A DNA stretch of 11,370 nt from an uncultured Oscillochloris sp. (GTDB lineage: Bacteria > Chloroflexota > Chloroflexia > Chloroflexales > Chloroflexaceae): positions 1-11,370 of the forward strand of contig CAIRDL010000848.1 in the NCBI GenBank assembly GCA_903877345.1, written 5' to 3'. The notes beneath the pieces were generated by a model. The model had not been told where the DNA came from. It did not search any database and was given only the letters and a program-made list of their open reading frames with translations. A program made the translations under genes and the position numbers. This document shows, one piece after another, positions 1 to 6,983 of the stretch. The stretch's first letter is position 1. Every line of letters starts with the position of its first letter.

Positions 1-1868
1 AGTCCACGGGTACCCAGGCTGAGCAGGCCACGCAGGGGGCCACGGATCCCAGCGTAGGGCGTGCGCTGCTCGTAGCTCTGGCATTCGCCGATCAAAATCT
101 GAAAATCGGGTACGGTGGGTTGTTCAGCGACAACGCTCGCCGCGACGAGGTGCTGGAAAAGTTCTTCGATCAGGCGCGTCTTTCCTGCCCCAGCCTCGCC
201 CACAATGGCCAATACCCGCCCATGCCCCATGAGTGCCGCACGGCTCGCCGTGAGCAGGGTCGCCAATTCGTTGTCGCGCCCAATCAAGGACACGGTTCGT
301 ACCACCGCCGTGCGACCACCATCACGGGTGGCCGAAGAGCTATCGGCGACCGCCATAGCGCAGGCAGGCACCACCGGCCCGGTGATGCCCTTCAGCGTAA
401 GCGTTGGGCCATCTTCAAGCTTGATTTGCCCCGCCACCGCCGCACGGGCACTCGGCGAGAGGAAAATATCCCCGTCAGATGCCGCCGACATCAGGCGAGC
501 CGCCAAATTGACCGCCGGCCCCATCACCGTGTACTCGTAGCGCGTGGCTCCGCCCACCCGGCCTGCGAAAACCGTCCCGGTGTTGATACCGATTTTTTGG
601 AAGAGCCGCGAGGCATGGAGGTCGGCTTCAGCTGGCCCGGTGCCCAAGAGCGTACTGATCTCCTCATTGGCTTCATCGAGCGCCCCCGCCAATTCAAGAG
701 CGCACCGCGTAGCGCGGGTGGGGTCATCCTCGTGAGCAGTAGGTGCGCCGAAAAGCGCCATGAACTTATCGCCGTGGGTGTACATATCCACTTTGTTGAC
801 GATACCATCGTAGCGATGCACCACCGCTTGGGCGCGGCGGTAGTAGGCGTTGAAAACCGCCGCCGCCGTGTCGGGCGCGTGCTGGAGCTTGGCGAGGATC
901 GCGCTGAAGTCGTGGACATTGGCGAAAAGCACGCTGACGGGGCGAAACTCGCCCAAGCCCGTTTCGGTTGCATCGAAAAAGCGGCGCGGCATGCCCCGCA
1001 CCAAATAGGGGCGCAAGGCGGCCAATTCGTCGGCCAACCGGAACAGCGTGGCGAGATCGTCAGGGCCACTGCGGGGCACGAGGTCAGGCGGGGATGGCGG
1101 CAGATCAACATGCGACAGATCAGTGAGTAGATGAAAACCGGGGCCAGCGCGGAGCAGCGTAACCCCCGGAATCAGCTCGGCGGTTTGGTCGCTGATCACC
1201 ACCTGACCGGGTGCGGCGATTTCTTGGGCCATCGCCACCCGGTTGACCTCGGGGCCAGTGACGACCAACTCAATATGGGCCAGGTCGCCCACCTCAGCAG
1301 CAAAAACCCGCCCGCTGTGAACGCCGACCCGCAGCATCAGCGTGAAGGTGCCAGCCCGAGTCTGGAGCGCGACAAACTCAGCCATCCGCTGTTGCATCGC
1401 CAGAGCCGCCGCCGACGCGGCAACACTGTGACCGGGGCCAAGCACTTCAGCATCGAAAAACGTGGTGATCGCATCGCCCCCAAACTTGAGCAACATGCCC
1501 TGGTGGGCGTGAATCTCGGCGATGAGCGCATCGAAGAGACCGCTGACCACCGCACTCACTTCCTCGGCCCCCTGACGCCCCAACACGCTCAGGCGTTCGG
1601 AAAGCGCCGTGAAGCCGGAGAGGTCAGCGAAGAGGAGGCTGCCTTCCCAGAACGCGCCACTGACCCGCCCGGGGTGCGGATCGGCCAACTGCGCCCGCAC
1701 AAGGCGAATAGGCAAGAAGGCCGCGCAAGCCGCGATCTGCGCTCGCAGGTCGGCGGCAAGGCGCGCCCGCACCTCCGCCGGGAGGTCGCCGGTACGTTCA
1801 AGGTGAGCGCTAAGGTCAGAGGTAAGGTGGGGATGTAGCGTGGTCGCGTTGGCAGGCCGTGGCATCAT
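1..1868 (-). CDS. Soluble adenylyl cyclase-like protein: tandem class III cyclase domains plus P-loop ATPase (C-terminus outside window)
   Basis: Read on the minus strand from ATG at 1868 (a second ATG follows directly at 1865), the frame stays open for 622 codons to the window edge. It would make cAMP (or cGMP) from NTP in the cytoplasm. Cyclase domain C1 spans about residues 75-230. It carries both metal aspartates: D82 in FADLSGFT and D132 in KFGGDA. Domain C2, about 308-500, has N317 in FANVHDF where the first metal Asp is expected. It keeps K359 in VNKVDMYTHGD and T447, N454 and R458 in YEYTVMGPAVNLAARL. The AAA-type ATPase module begins near 527, with Walker A GEAGAGKT at 557-564. No signal peptide or membrane segment is visible. 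The order C1-C2-ATPase matches mammalian sAC (ADCY10) and the Chloroflexus sAC-like enzymes, which normally continue into a long C-terminal extension. The start is supported only by reading frame and domain spacing; no good Shine-Dalgarno precedes it. Family assignment is firm; bicarbonate response is inferred. Confidence 0.9.
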   Translation of the reverse strand, partial: MMPRPANATTLHPHLTSDLSAHLERTGDLPAEVRARLAADLRAQIAACAAFLPIRLVRAQLADPHPGRVSGAFWEGSLLFADLSGFTALSERLSVLGRQGAEEVSAVVSGLFDALIAEIHAHQGMLLKFGGDAITTFFDAEVLGPGHSVAASAAALAMQQRMAEFVALQTRAGTFTLMLRVGVHSGRVFAAEVGDLAHIELVVTGPEVNRVAMAQEIAAPGQVVISDQTAELIPGVTLLRAGPGFHLLTDLSHVDLPPSPPDLVPRSGPDDLATLFRLADELAALRPYLVRGMPRRFFDATETGLGEFRPVSVLFANVHDFSAILAKLQHAPDTAAAVFNAYYRRAQAVVHRYDGIVNKVDMYTHGDKFMALFGAPTAHEDDPTRATRCALELAGALDEANEEISTLLGTGPAEADLHASRLFQKIGINTGTVFAGRVGGATRYEYTVMGPAVNLAARLMSAASDGDIFLSPSARAAVAGQIKLEDGPTLTLKGITGPVVPACAMAVADSSSATRDGGRTAVVRTVSLIGRDNELATLLTASRAALMGHGRVLAIVGEAGAGKTRLIEELFQHLVAASVVAEQPTVPDFQILIGECQSYEQRTPYAGIRGPLRGLLSLGTRG

Positions 1869-2057
1869 GAGAGACCCAATGGCCGGGTTCCCCCGGTGTC
1901 TAGCGCTTGCTGCTTACGCATAAACGTAGCAGGCGGAACAACATTACGCCCTGTAGCCTACATTGTGCATCGAGCGGCGTGCAGATGCAACGGATACTAT
2001 AATAGATCAGGTTGCGAACATGGGCGCAAAAAGCCAAATAGCTGGACGAGAAGACGC
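1869..2057. promoter_or_regulatory. Divergent intergenic region between cyclase and SulP genes
   Basis: This 189-bp spacer separates the leftward cyclase from the rightward permease and must hold the promoters of both. A short GC-rich inverted repeat, CCGGG-TTCC-CCCGG at 1883-1896, lies close to the cyclase start, so it would form a hairpin in that mRNA leader. On the rightward side a perfect TATAAT is present (separate entry). I could not identify a convincing promoter for the leftward gene, nor a CRP-type TGTGA-N6-TCACA site. Confidence 0.5.
1998..2003 (+). promoter_or_regulatory. Candidate -10 element (TATAAT) for the SulP gene
   Basis: A perfect TATAAT lies 54 bases upstream of the chosen ATG at 2058. 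The bases about 17 nt upstream (CGGCGT at 1975-1980) do not resemble TTGACA, so the -35 is weak or absent. Transcription would begin near 2010, downstream of the alternative in-frame GTG at 1896, which supports starting the protein at 2058. Confidence 0.5.
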
Positions 2058-4184
2058 ATGCTGGAGTACTTTCGTGCGGTGCCTGGGCTGCTGACGCAAC
2101 CGTTTCGCCTCCTCCGCAGCTACGCCTGGGGCACGGTGGGTGCCGACCTGCTCGCTGGTGTGACGGTGGGACTGGTGCTGGTGCCGCAGGCGCTGGCTTT
2201 CGCCCTCTTGGCGGGGCTGCCCCCGGCGATGGGCCTCTACTCGGCGATCGTCGCCGCCATCGTCGGAGCGCTTTGGGGTTCGTCCAGTCACCTGCACAGT
2301 GGGCCGACCAACACCGCCTCGATCCTCACCCTCTCGGTACTCGCGCCGCTCTTCACCCTTGGCTCGCCCGCCTATATCGCCGCCGCCGGGCTGATCGCCG
2401 TTATGGCCGGGCTCATCCGGCTACTGATGGGGCTGGCCCGCTTGGGCGTGCTGGTCAACTTCGTCTCCGACTCGGTCGCCGTCGGCTTCACGGCAGGGGC
2501 CGGCATCCTGATCATTTCCAACCAACTCGGGCCGCTCCTGCGCCTCAGCATTGCCCCAACCGAGGGCTTAGTCGGCACGCTGCTGAGCGCCGCCCGCCAA
2601 ATTGACGCGATCCATCTGCCCTCACTTGCTCTGGGACTGGGCACCGCCGCTCTCATCACGCTCTGGCCGCATTTCACCCGGCGCGTCCCGGCGGTGCTGG
2701 TCGGCGTAGCGGCGGGTAGCGTAGCGGCGTGGGGTTTCGCGATGGAAGCCCAGGGCGTGCAGGTGCTTGGAACCTTGCCAGTCGGACTACCGCCCATCGC
2801 CCATCTGCCCATTTTTGATCTCCAATTGATCGGGCATCTCGCCAACGGGGCGTTGTCCCTCGCTATCATCGGGTTGGTCGAGGCGGTGGCGATTGCACGG
2901 GCCGTGGCGGGCTATTCGCGGCAGCGCCTCGACAGCAATCAGGAGTTTGTGGGCCAGGGTATGGCGAACCTCGCCGCCGGACTGCTCAGCGGCTACCCGT
3001 GTTCGAGTTCGTTCAACCGTTCGGCCCTCAGCTACCAATCAGGGGCCAAGACCGCCTTGGGCAATCTCGCCTCCGGGGGCTTTGTACTCATCGCCACCTT
3101 CACCCTCGCGCCGCTCATCGCCGCCATTCCACGCACGGTTCTAGCGGGCGCGCTTGCCGTCACCGCGTGGAGTATGGTTGACCTCAAGGTGATGCGCCGC
3201 ATCTGGCGCGGTGCCCGTGGCGATGCGCTGATTATGGCTGTGACCCTTTTCGCCACCCTGTTGCTGCCCCTGCAATTCGCCATCCTGATCGGCGTGCTCA
3301 TGTCCCTCGGCTACTACCTGCTCCGCACTAGTGCCCCACGGGTGCAAGCCGTGCTGCCCGATGCCACCTTCAAGCATTGGGCGCAGCATCCCGAACGCCC
3401 CCAATGCCCACAGTTAGCGGTGGTTGATATTCTGGGCGACCTCTATTTTGGCGCGGTCAACCATGTCGAGGATGCGCTCCACGCTATTCTGGCAGCGACC
3501 CCCAGCCAGCGCTTCCTGCTGCTGCGAATGCACAGTATTCAGCACTGCGACATTAGCGGCATTCGTATGCTTGAATATGTACGGAGCGTGCTGCACGACC
3601 GGGTGGGCGAACTTTACCTGACGCGGGTGCGCGACCCGGTGCTGCACCGGATGCACCAGACCGGCTTCTTTGCGCAACTCGGCGCAGCCCGCATTTTGGA
3701 TGAAGACGTGGCGATTGACACCCTTTTTTACAAAGTGCTTGACCCGGCGGTCTGCATTTATGAGTGTGAACGCCAGACCTTTCGCGAATGCCAGAGCCTG
3801 CCTAAGCGCACCTTGCCGGACGATGTCGCGCCCATGCCGCTATTGCCGTTGGAGGCCACGCCCGCCCCGACCATCACCGCCCGCGACCTGTGGGCGGCAC
3901 TGCACCGTGATGGCCCGCACCCCTTGGTGGTGGATGTGCGCGAACCGCGTGAGTTTCGCCAGGGACACATTCCGGGGGCGATCTCGCTGCCGTTGGGTGA
4001 AATCCTGACCCGTCACCTTGACTTGCCACGCAGCGCATCAATTGTGCTTGTCTGTCGCAGCGGACGGCGCAGCGCCCGTGCCGCTGCGACGCTCATGCCC
4101 CAGGGCTACACGGGGCTGCGTATCCTGGCGGGCGGGCTTTTAAGCTGGGAAGGGCAGAATCTGCTGATGGCAGTGGATTTTTGA
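2058..4184 (+). CDS. SulP-family anion permease with STAS and C-terminal rhodanese domains
   Basis: This 708-residue inner-membrane protein is a SulP (SLC26-type) anion transporter. The hydrophobic permease domain covers about residues 28-422. It begins with DLLAGVTVGLVLVPQALAFA and includes GLPPAMGLYSAIVAA and GSSSHLHSGPTNTAS, the usual SulP N-terminal signatures. A STAS regulatory domain follows at about 448-558, with DISGI at its conserved loop. Next comes a linker with three cysteines (C566, C570, C578). A rhodanese domain at about 605-700 closes the protein, with VVDVREPREF and the active-site loop CRSGRR containing C666. Substrate cannot be read from sequence: sulfate, bicarbonate and other anions are all transported in this family. 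The rhodanese argues for sulfur chemistry; the divergent sAC-like cyclase argues for bicarbonate. The frame is open from a GTG at 1896, but ATG 2058 is preferred because it follows the TATAAT and begins just before the conserved domain. Confidence 0.9.
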   Translation: MLEYFRAVPGLLTQPFRLLRSYAWGTVGADLLAGVTVGLVLVPQALAFALLAGLPPAMGLYSAIVAAIVGALWGSSSHLHSGPTNTASILTLSVLAPLFTLGSPAYIAAAGLIAVMAGLIRLLMGLARLGVLVNFVSDSVAVGFTAGAGILIISNQLGPLLRLSIAPTEGLVGTLLSAARQIDAIHLPSLALGLGTAALITLWPHFTRRVPAVLVGVAAGSVAAWGFAMEAQGVQVLGTLPVGLPPIAHLPIFDLQLIGHLANGALSLAIIGLVEAVAIARAVAGYSRQRLDSNQEFVGQGMANLAAGLLSGYPCSSSFNRSALSYQSGAKTALGNLASGGFVLIATFTLAPLIAAIPRTVLAGALAVTAWSMVDLKVMRRIWRGARGDALIMAVTLFATLLLPLQFAILIGVLMSLGYYLLRTSAPRVQAVLPDATFKHWAQHPERPQCPQLAVVDILGDLYFGAVNHVEDALHAILAATPSQRFLLLRMHSIQHCDISGIRMLEYVRSVLHDRVGELYLTRVRDPVLHRMHQTGFFAQLGAARILDEDVAIDTLFYKVLDPAVCIYECERQTFRECQSLPKRTLPDDVAPMPLLPLEATPAPTITARDLWAALHRDGPHPLVVDVREPREFRQGHIPGAISLPLGEILTRHLDLPRSASIVLVCRSGRRSARAAATLMPQGYTGLRILAGGLLSWEGQNLLMAVDF

Positions 4185-4229
4185 TTTTTGACTGGGTTCG
4201 CAACCTTCTACAATCAGTCTGGGGGAACC

Positions 4230-5204
4230 ATGTCCGAGCAACGCCTAAACCGAAACATCGGCCTTGACCTGATGCGTGCCACAGAAGCGGCGGCACTCGC
4301 GGCGGCGCGCTGGATGGGGTTGGGCTTGCGCCAAGAAGCCGAGACCTCCGCCAGTACGGCGTTGGCCCGGGTGCTTGACAAGCTCGACCTTGACGGGGTA
4401 ATTGTCGTCGGCGAAGAGCAGCGGCTCGGGGCGCTCAACATCTTGCCGACGGGCCGCCGGGTAGGCACGGGGCAAGGCGTGGCCGTGGATGTGCTCACCG
4501 ATGCGATTGATGGACGACGCTTGTTAGCGCGAGGTCGCCCAGGTGCTGTCTCTGTAGCCGCAGTGACGCTGCGGGGTGCCATTTGGTCGCCCGGGCCGGC
4601 GGTTTACATGGAAAAAATTGTCGTTTGCCGCGATGTTGCCCAGGCGCTCGTCCCTGAATGTCTGCACGCCCCCGCCGCATGGACTCTCGGTCTCATTGCA
4701 CGGGCCAGAGGTAAAGCGGTGCGCGACCTGGTGATCTTTGTGCTTGAACGGCCCCGGCACACCGATCTCATCAACGAGATTCGCGCCGCCGGTGCGCGGG
4801 TTATGTTGGCTGACGATGGTGATATTGCTGGCGCAGTGTTGGCCGCCACGCCCGACGGGCCGGTTGATGCACTGATGGGCGCAGGCGGCGCGGCTGAGGG
4901 CGTAACGGCAGCGTGTGCCGTCAAGGCGTTGGGGGGCGGTATGCTCGCCTGCATCGCGCCGCAGAGTGAGCCGGAACGGGCGGCGGTCGCTGCCGCCGGC
5001 CTCGACCGCAAACGTATCCTCACGTGCAGCGATCTGGTGAGTAGCGACCAGATTTTCTTCGTCGTTACGGGCATCACCGACGGTCTATTGCTCAAAGGCG
5101 CGCATTTCAACGGCAAGCGAGCCACCACCAATTCGCTCATTCTGCGCAGCGAGACCCGCACGCGCCGCACGATTGTGGCCGAACATCTGTTGGAGCCGGA
5201 ATAG
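4230..5204 (+). CDS. glpX: GlpX-family (class II) fructose-1,6-bisphosphatase-like protein with altered active-site motifs
   Basis: This 324-residue cytoplasmic protein matches class II fructose-1,6-bisphosphatase over its whole length. That enzyme removes the 1-phosphate of fructose-1,6-bisphosphate in gluconeogenesis and the Calvin cycle. Visible family landmarks are RATEAAALAAARWMG near the N-terminus, VGTGQGVAVDV (78-88), VYMEK (125-129), RPRH (174-177), DDGDIAG (195-201) and GAGGAAEGV (217-225). Several canonical motifs are changed. GEGExDEAP reads GEEQRLGAL (61-69), DPIEGT reads DAIDGR (91-96), and the metal-site Asp near residue 39 is Glu. Activity is therefore uncertain; it may be a diverged paralogue. 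The start is ATG 4230, preceded by GGGGGAA at 4221-4227, rather than the in-frame upstream ATG at 4188. It lies 45 bp behind the SulP gene with no clear terminator between, so co-transcription is plausible. The symbol denotes family only. Confidence 0.78.
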   Translation: MSEQRLNRNIGLDLMRATEAAALAAARWMGLGLRQEAETSASTALARVLDKLDLDGVIVVGEEQRLGALNILPTGRRVGTGQGVAVDVLTDAIDGRRLLARGRPGAVSVAAVTLRGAIWSPGPAVYMEKIVVCRDVAQALVPECLHAPAAWTLGLIARARGKAVRDLVIFVLERPRHTDLINEIRAAGARVMLADDGDIAGAVLAATPDGPVDALMGAGGAAEGVTAACAVKALGGGMLACIAPQSEPERAAVAAAGLDRKRILTCSDLVSSDQIFFVVTGITDGLLLKGAHFNGKRATTNSLILRSETRTRRTIVAEHLLEPE

Positions 5205-5229
5205 GAGCGCAGGGATGGATTCAGGGGCA

Positions 5230-5245
5230 ACGCAAGATCTTGCGT
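5230..5245. repeat. 16-bp perfect palindrome downstream of glpX-like gene
   Basis: ACGCAAGATCTTGCGT is perfectly self-complementary, centred on GATC. It lies 25 bp after the glpX-like stop and about 45 bp upstream of the -10 element of the next gene. With no loop and no following T-run it is a poor terminator. It could be an operator for a dimeric regulator or part of a dispersed repeat. Confidence 0.6.
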
Positions 5246-5287
5246 CGCTACGCTTTTGAAGCACATACCTGCACTACGGCAAGTTTA

Positions 5288-5296
5288 TGGTATAGT
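5288..5296 (+). promoter_or_regulatory. Extended -10 promoter (TGG-TATAGT)
   Basis: A TGn extension directly precedes TATAGT (5291-5296), 33 bases upstream of the ATG at 5330. No good -35 hexamer is visible at 16-18 bp spacing, as expected for extended -10 promoters. It would drive the nuclease-like gene and probably the MetF-like gene behind it. Confidence 0.45.
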
Positions 5297-5329
5297 AGGC
5301 ACATTCGTACTGAGCAACACCGTTAGAGA

Positions 5330-5956
5330 ATGCGTATGGCCTATAGCGACTTCAAGTTAGCGCAACTCAAGCAGCAGTTTCAGCTCATCCTTGAAGAAGG
5401 CGTTGATCTCTACTCAAGCGCGCCCCTTGTGCCGGTAAGTGCGTGGCTGACCGAGACTTTGCAAGAGACGCTGGCGTTAGCTTTGGCGATTAACACCGAA
5501 AAAGTTCGCTCAGAATTGCTGATTGCCCCCATTTTAGTCGAACTCCGCAAACAGACCGGACGAACGATTAGCCTTTTCTCCGGGGTTGATTTCACGGTTG
5601 ATGCAACGCAAGGACTCAATGGTGTTTGTGATTACGTCATCTCGCGTTCGCCAGAGCAGTTGTTTATCAGTGCGCCCGTGTTGATTATTTTCGAGGCCAA
5701 AAATGAGAATATTAAAGGTGGCTTTGCCCAATGTATTGCCGCCATGCTTGCTGCACAACAGTTCAATGAGCGCGAGGGTACGTCGGTTGTGCTAGTGCAT
5801 GGCGTGGTGACAACGGGAACGGCTTGGCGGTTGCTGCAACTTGAACAGAAGACCGTTCGCATTGATGATCGCGAGTACTACATTGACAATGTGGCTAAAC
5901 TCATGGGTATTCTCACGACGATTACGGGGCGTGTTTCGCCGCCAACGTCGCTTTGA
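5330..5956 (+). CDS. Stand-alone PD-(D/E)XK nuclease-fold protein (hypothetical)
   Basis: This 208-residue soluble protein has no signal peptide or membrane segment. It shows the spacing of a PD-(D/E)XK nuclease core: an acidic helix with E62 in RSELLIAPILVEL, D101 in GVCDYVIS, the E-x-K pair E122 and K124 in IIFEAKNEN, and Q134 in GGFAQCIAAM. These residues would bind Mg2+ and activate water for phosphodiester cleavage. No DNA-recognition, helicase or methyltransferase partner is present, so it is not an evident restriction system. Similar small orphan proteins are, as I recall, common as hypotheticals in Chloroflexi and cyanobacteria. The coding GC content is about 50% in sampled lines, against 60-70% in neighbouring genes, which suggests later acquisition or different selection. 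A second in-frame ATG at 5336 is an equally possible start; no clear Shine-Dalgarno decides between them. The fold call is by motif only and the function is unknown. Confidence 0.72.
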   Translation: MRMAYSDFKLAQLKQQFQLILEEGVDLYSSAPLVPVSAWLTETLQETLALALAINTEKVRSELLIAPILVELRKQTGRTISLFSGVDFTVDATQGLNGVCDYVISRSPEQLFISAPVLIIFEAKNENIKGGFAQCIAAMLAAQQFNEREGTSVVLVHGVVTTGTAWRLLQLEQKTVRIDDREYYIDNVAKLMGILTTITGRVSPPTSL

Positions 5957-5980
5957 CCGCATAGCGAAAGCGTCGTAGAC

Positions 5981-6928
5981 ATGACTGACTTTGCAGAACT
6001 TTTGGCGACGAAACAGCACTTCGCGCTCCTCTACGGGACGACACCGCCCCGCGCCGATGCCCCCGCCGAACGCATCCTTAGCGCTGCAACCCGCCTCGCC
6101 GAACGGGTAGCGAGTCTGCCGCTCGATGGTTTGGTGGTCTATGATGTGCAAGATGAAGCGGCACGCACCGCAGAACCGCGCCCCTTTCCCTATTTGCCCA
6201 CCATCGAGGCACCCACCTATGCCCAGTTGTTGCAACAGCTTACCGGCAAGCCCGCGCTTACCTATAAGTCGGTGGCAAATCAGACCGAGGCAACGTGGCC
6301 GGGTTGGCTTGACCAAGCGCGTGACCAGTATGGGTTGCGCTACTTGACGCCGGTGGGCTTGGCGAGTGCGAAGGGCGTGCATAGCACCATCCCGCTTAGT
6401 CGTGCCACGCAGATCGCTGCCGCCCATCGGGCGAACTTCATCCTCGGTGGGGTTGCCATTGCTGAACGCCACACCGCGACGCGCAGTGAGAGCCGTCGCC
6501 TCATCCAGAAGACCGCGCACGGGTGTCGCTTCTTTATCTCGCAGTTCGCCTACGACCCCGCGCCAAGTATTCGGCTGCTGACCGATTATGGGCGCGATTG
6601 CGCCGAACTTGGCGTTACGCCCCAGCGCATTTGCCTAACCTTCACGCCCTGTGGTCGCCCGCAAACGCTTCGCTTCATCCGTTGGTTGGGCGTTACCGTA
6701 CCGGAGGCGACGGCAAACACCATCCTCAACGACGCGGCACCACTCCAACGCTCGATTGCGGTCTGTCGCGACATCTTGCGCGCCATTCTCGATCAGCCCT
6801 ACGCCGACCAGTTGCCTCTCGGCATCAACATCGAAAGTGTCTCAATCAATAAAGCAGAGATCGCCGCAACTATCGAGCTTTGCCACACGCTGCGCGAGGT
6901 CGCCCACGAACGCGGGTTGGACACTTAG
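5981..6928 (+). CDS. Methylenetetrahydrofolate reductase-like (MetF-superfamily) TIM-barrel protein
   Basis: This 315-residue cytoplasmic protein resembles the flavin-dependent 5,10-methylenetetrahydrofolate reductase superfamily, which supplies methyl-THF for methionine synthesis. Supporting segments are YGTTPPR (18-24) at the place of the FEFFPPR strand, LDGLVVYDVQDE (48-59), FILGGVAI (153-160), CRFFISQFAYD (182-192), corresponding to the FFITQ.FFD region, and GINIESVS near the C-terminus. The catalytic Glu of FEFFPPR (E28 in E. coli MetF) is not at the corresponding place here, where Gly occurs, so this is a non-canonical member. It may use another chemistry, or may act on folate or a different C1 carrier. 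It starts 24 bp after the nuclease-like gene, so the two are probably co-transcribed. The ribosome site is weak. No methionine-cycle gene is nearby. The superfamily call is moderately secure; the reaction is not. Confidence 0.6.
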   Translation: MTDFAELLATKQHFALLYGTTPPRADAPAERILSAATRLAERVASLPLDGLVVYDVQDEAARTAEPRPFPYLPTIEAPTYAQLLQQLTGKPALTYKSVANQTEATWPGWLDQARDQYGLRYLTPVGLASAKGVHSTIPLSRATQIAAAHRANFILGGVAIAERHTATRSESRRLIQKTAHGCRFFISQFAYDPAPSIRLLTDYGRDCAELGVTPQRICLTFTPCGRPQTLRFIRWLGVTVPEATANTILNDAAPLQRSIAVCRDILRAILDQPYADQLPLGINIESVSINKAEIAATIELCHTLREVAHERGLDT

Positions 6929-6945
6929 GCATGTTTCAAACCAGC
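6925..6945 (+). repeat. Copy 1 of a 21-bp element at gene 3' ends
   Basis: TTAGGCATG followed by TTTCAAACCAGC overlaps the MetF-like stop codon. An 18/21 match occurs at 8430-8450 just after the VWA gene. Two copies are seen in the window; the function is unknown. Confidence 0.35.
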
Positions 6946-6983
6946 GCAGTCCTATCCAGGTTGTGAAGGCCCTCCGCTCGTAG

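Noticed and set aside
524..1111. 195-codon minus-strand frame inside the cyclase
   Set aside because: It is out of frame with the cyclase, low in complexity (Ser/Arg/Pro) and has no family features.
120..1838. Long open frames on the plus strand (336 and 235 codons) across the first 1.8 kb
   Set aside because: They lie opposite the cyclase frame, show no recognisable domains and have the Arg/Gly/His-rich composition of GC-rich antisense frames. The minus-strand reading gives clear cyclase and Walker A motifs.
1961..1983. CRP-like binding site in the cyclase/SulP intergenic region
   Set aside because: TGTGC and GTGCA half-elements occur, but neither spacing nor symmetry matches TGTGA-N6-TCACA.
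1896..2057. N-terminal extension of the SulP protein from GTG 1896
   Set aside because: It would start upstream of the TATAAT, lacks a ribosome site and encodes a Cys/Arg-rich stretch unlike SulP N-termini.
2020..2094. 24-codon ORF overlapping the SulP start as a possible leader peptide
   Set aside because: The ribosome site is weak, it overlaps the main gene, and no attenuator structure is visible.
5230..5245. Palindrome as a Rho-independent terminator of the glpX-like gene
   Set aside because: It has no loop and no T-run follows.
5215..5259. 14-codon ORF after glpX-like stop with an AGGAG upstream
   Set aside because: Too short to support, and it contains the palindrome; most likely chance.
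5330..6928. Nuclease-like plus MetF-like pair as a new defence or toxin-antitoxin system
   Set aside because: There is no methyltransferase, helicase, antitoxin-like or mobile component, and the MetF-like protein has no known defence role; adjacency alone is not enough.
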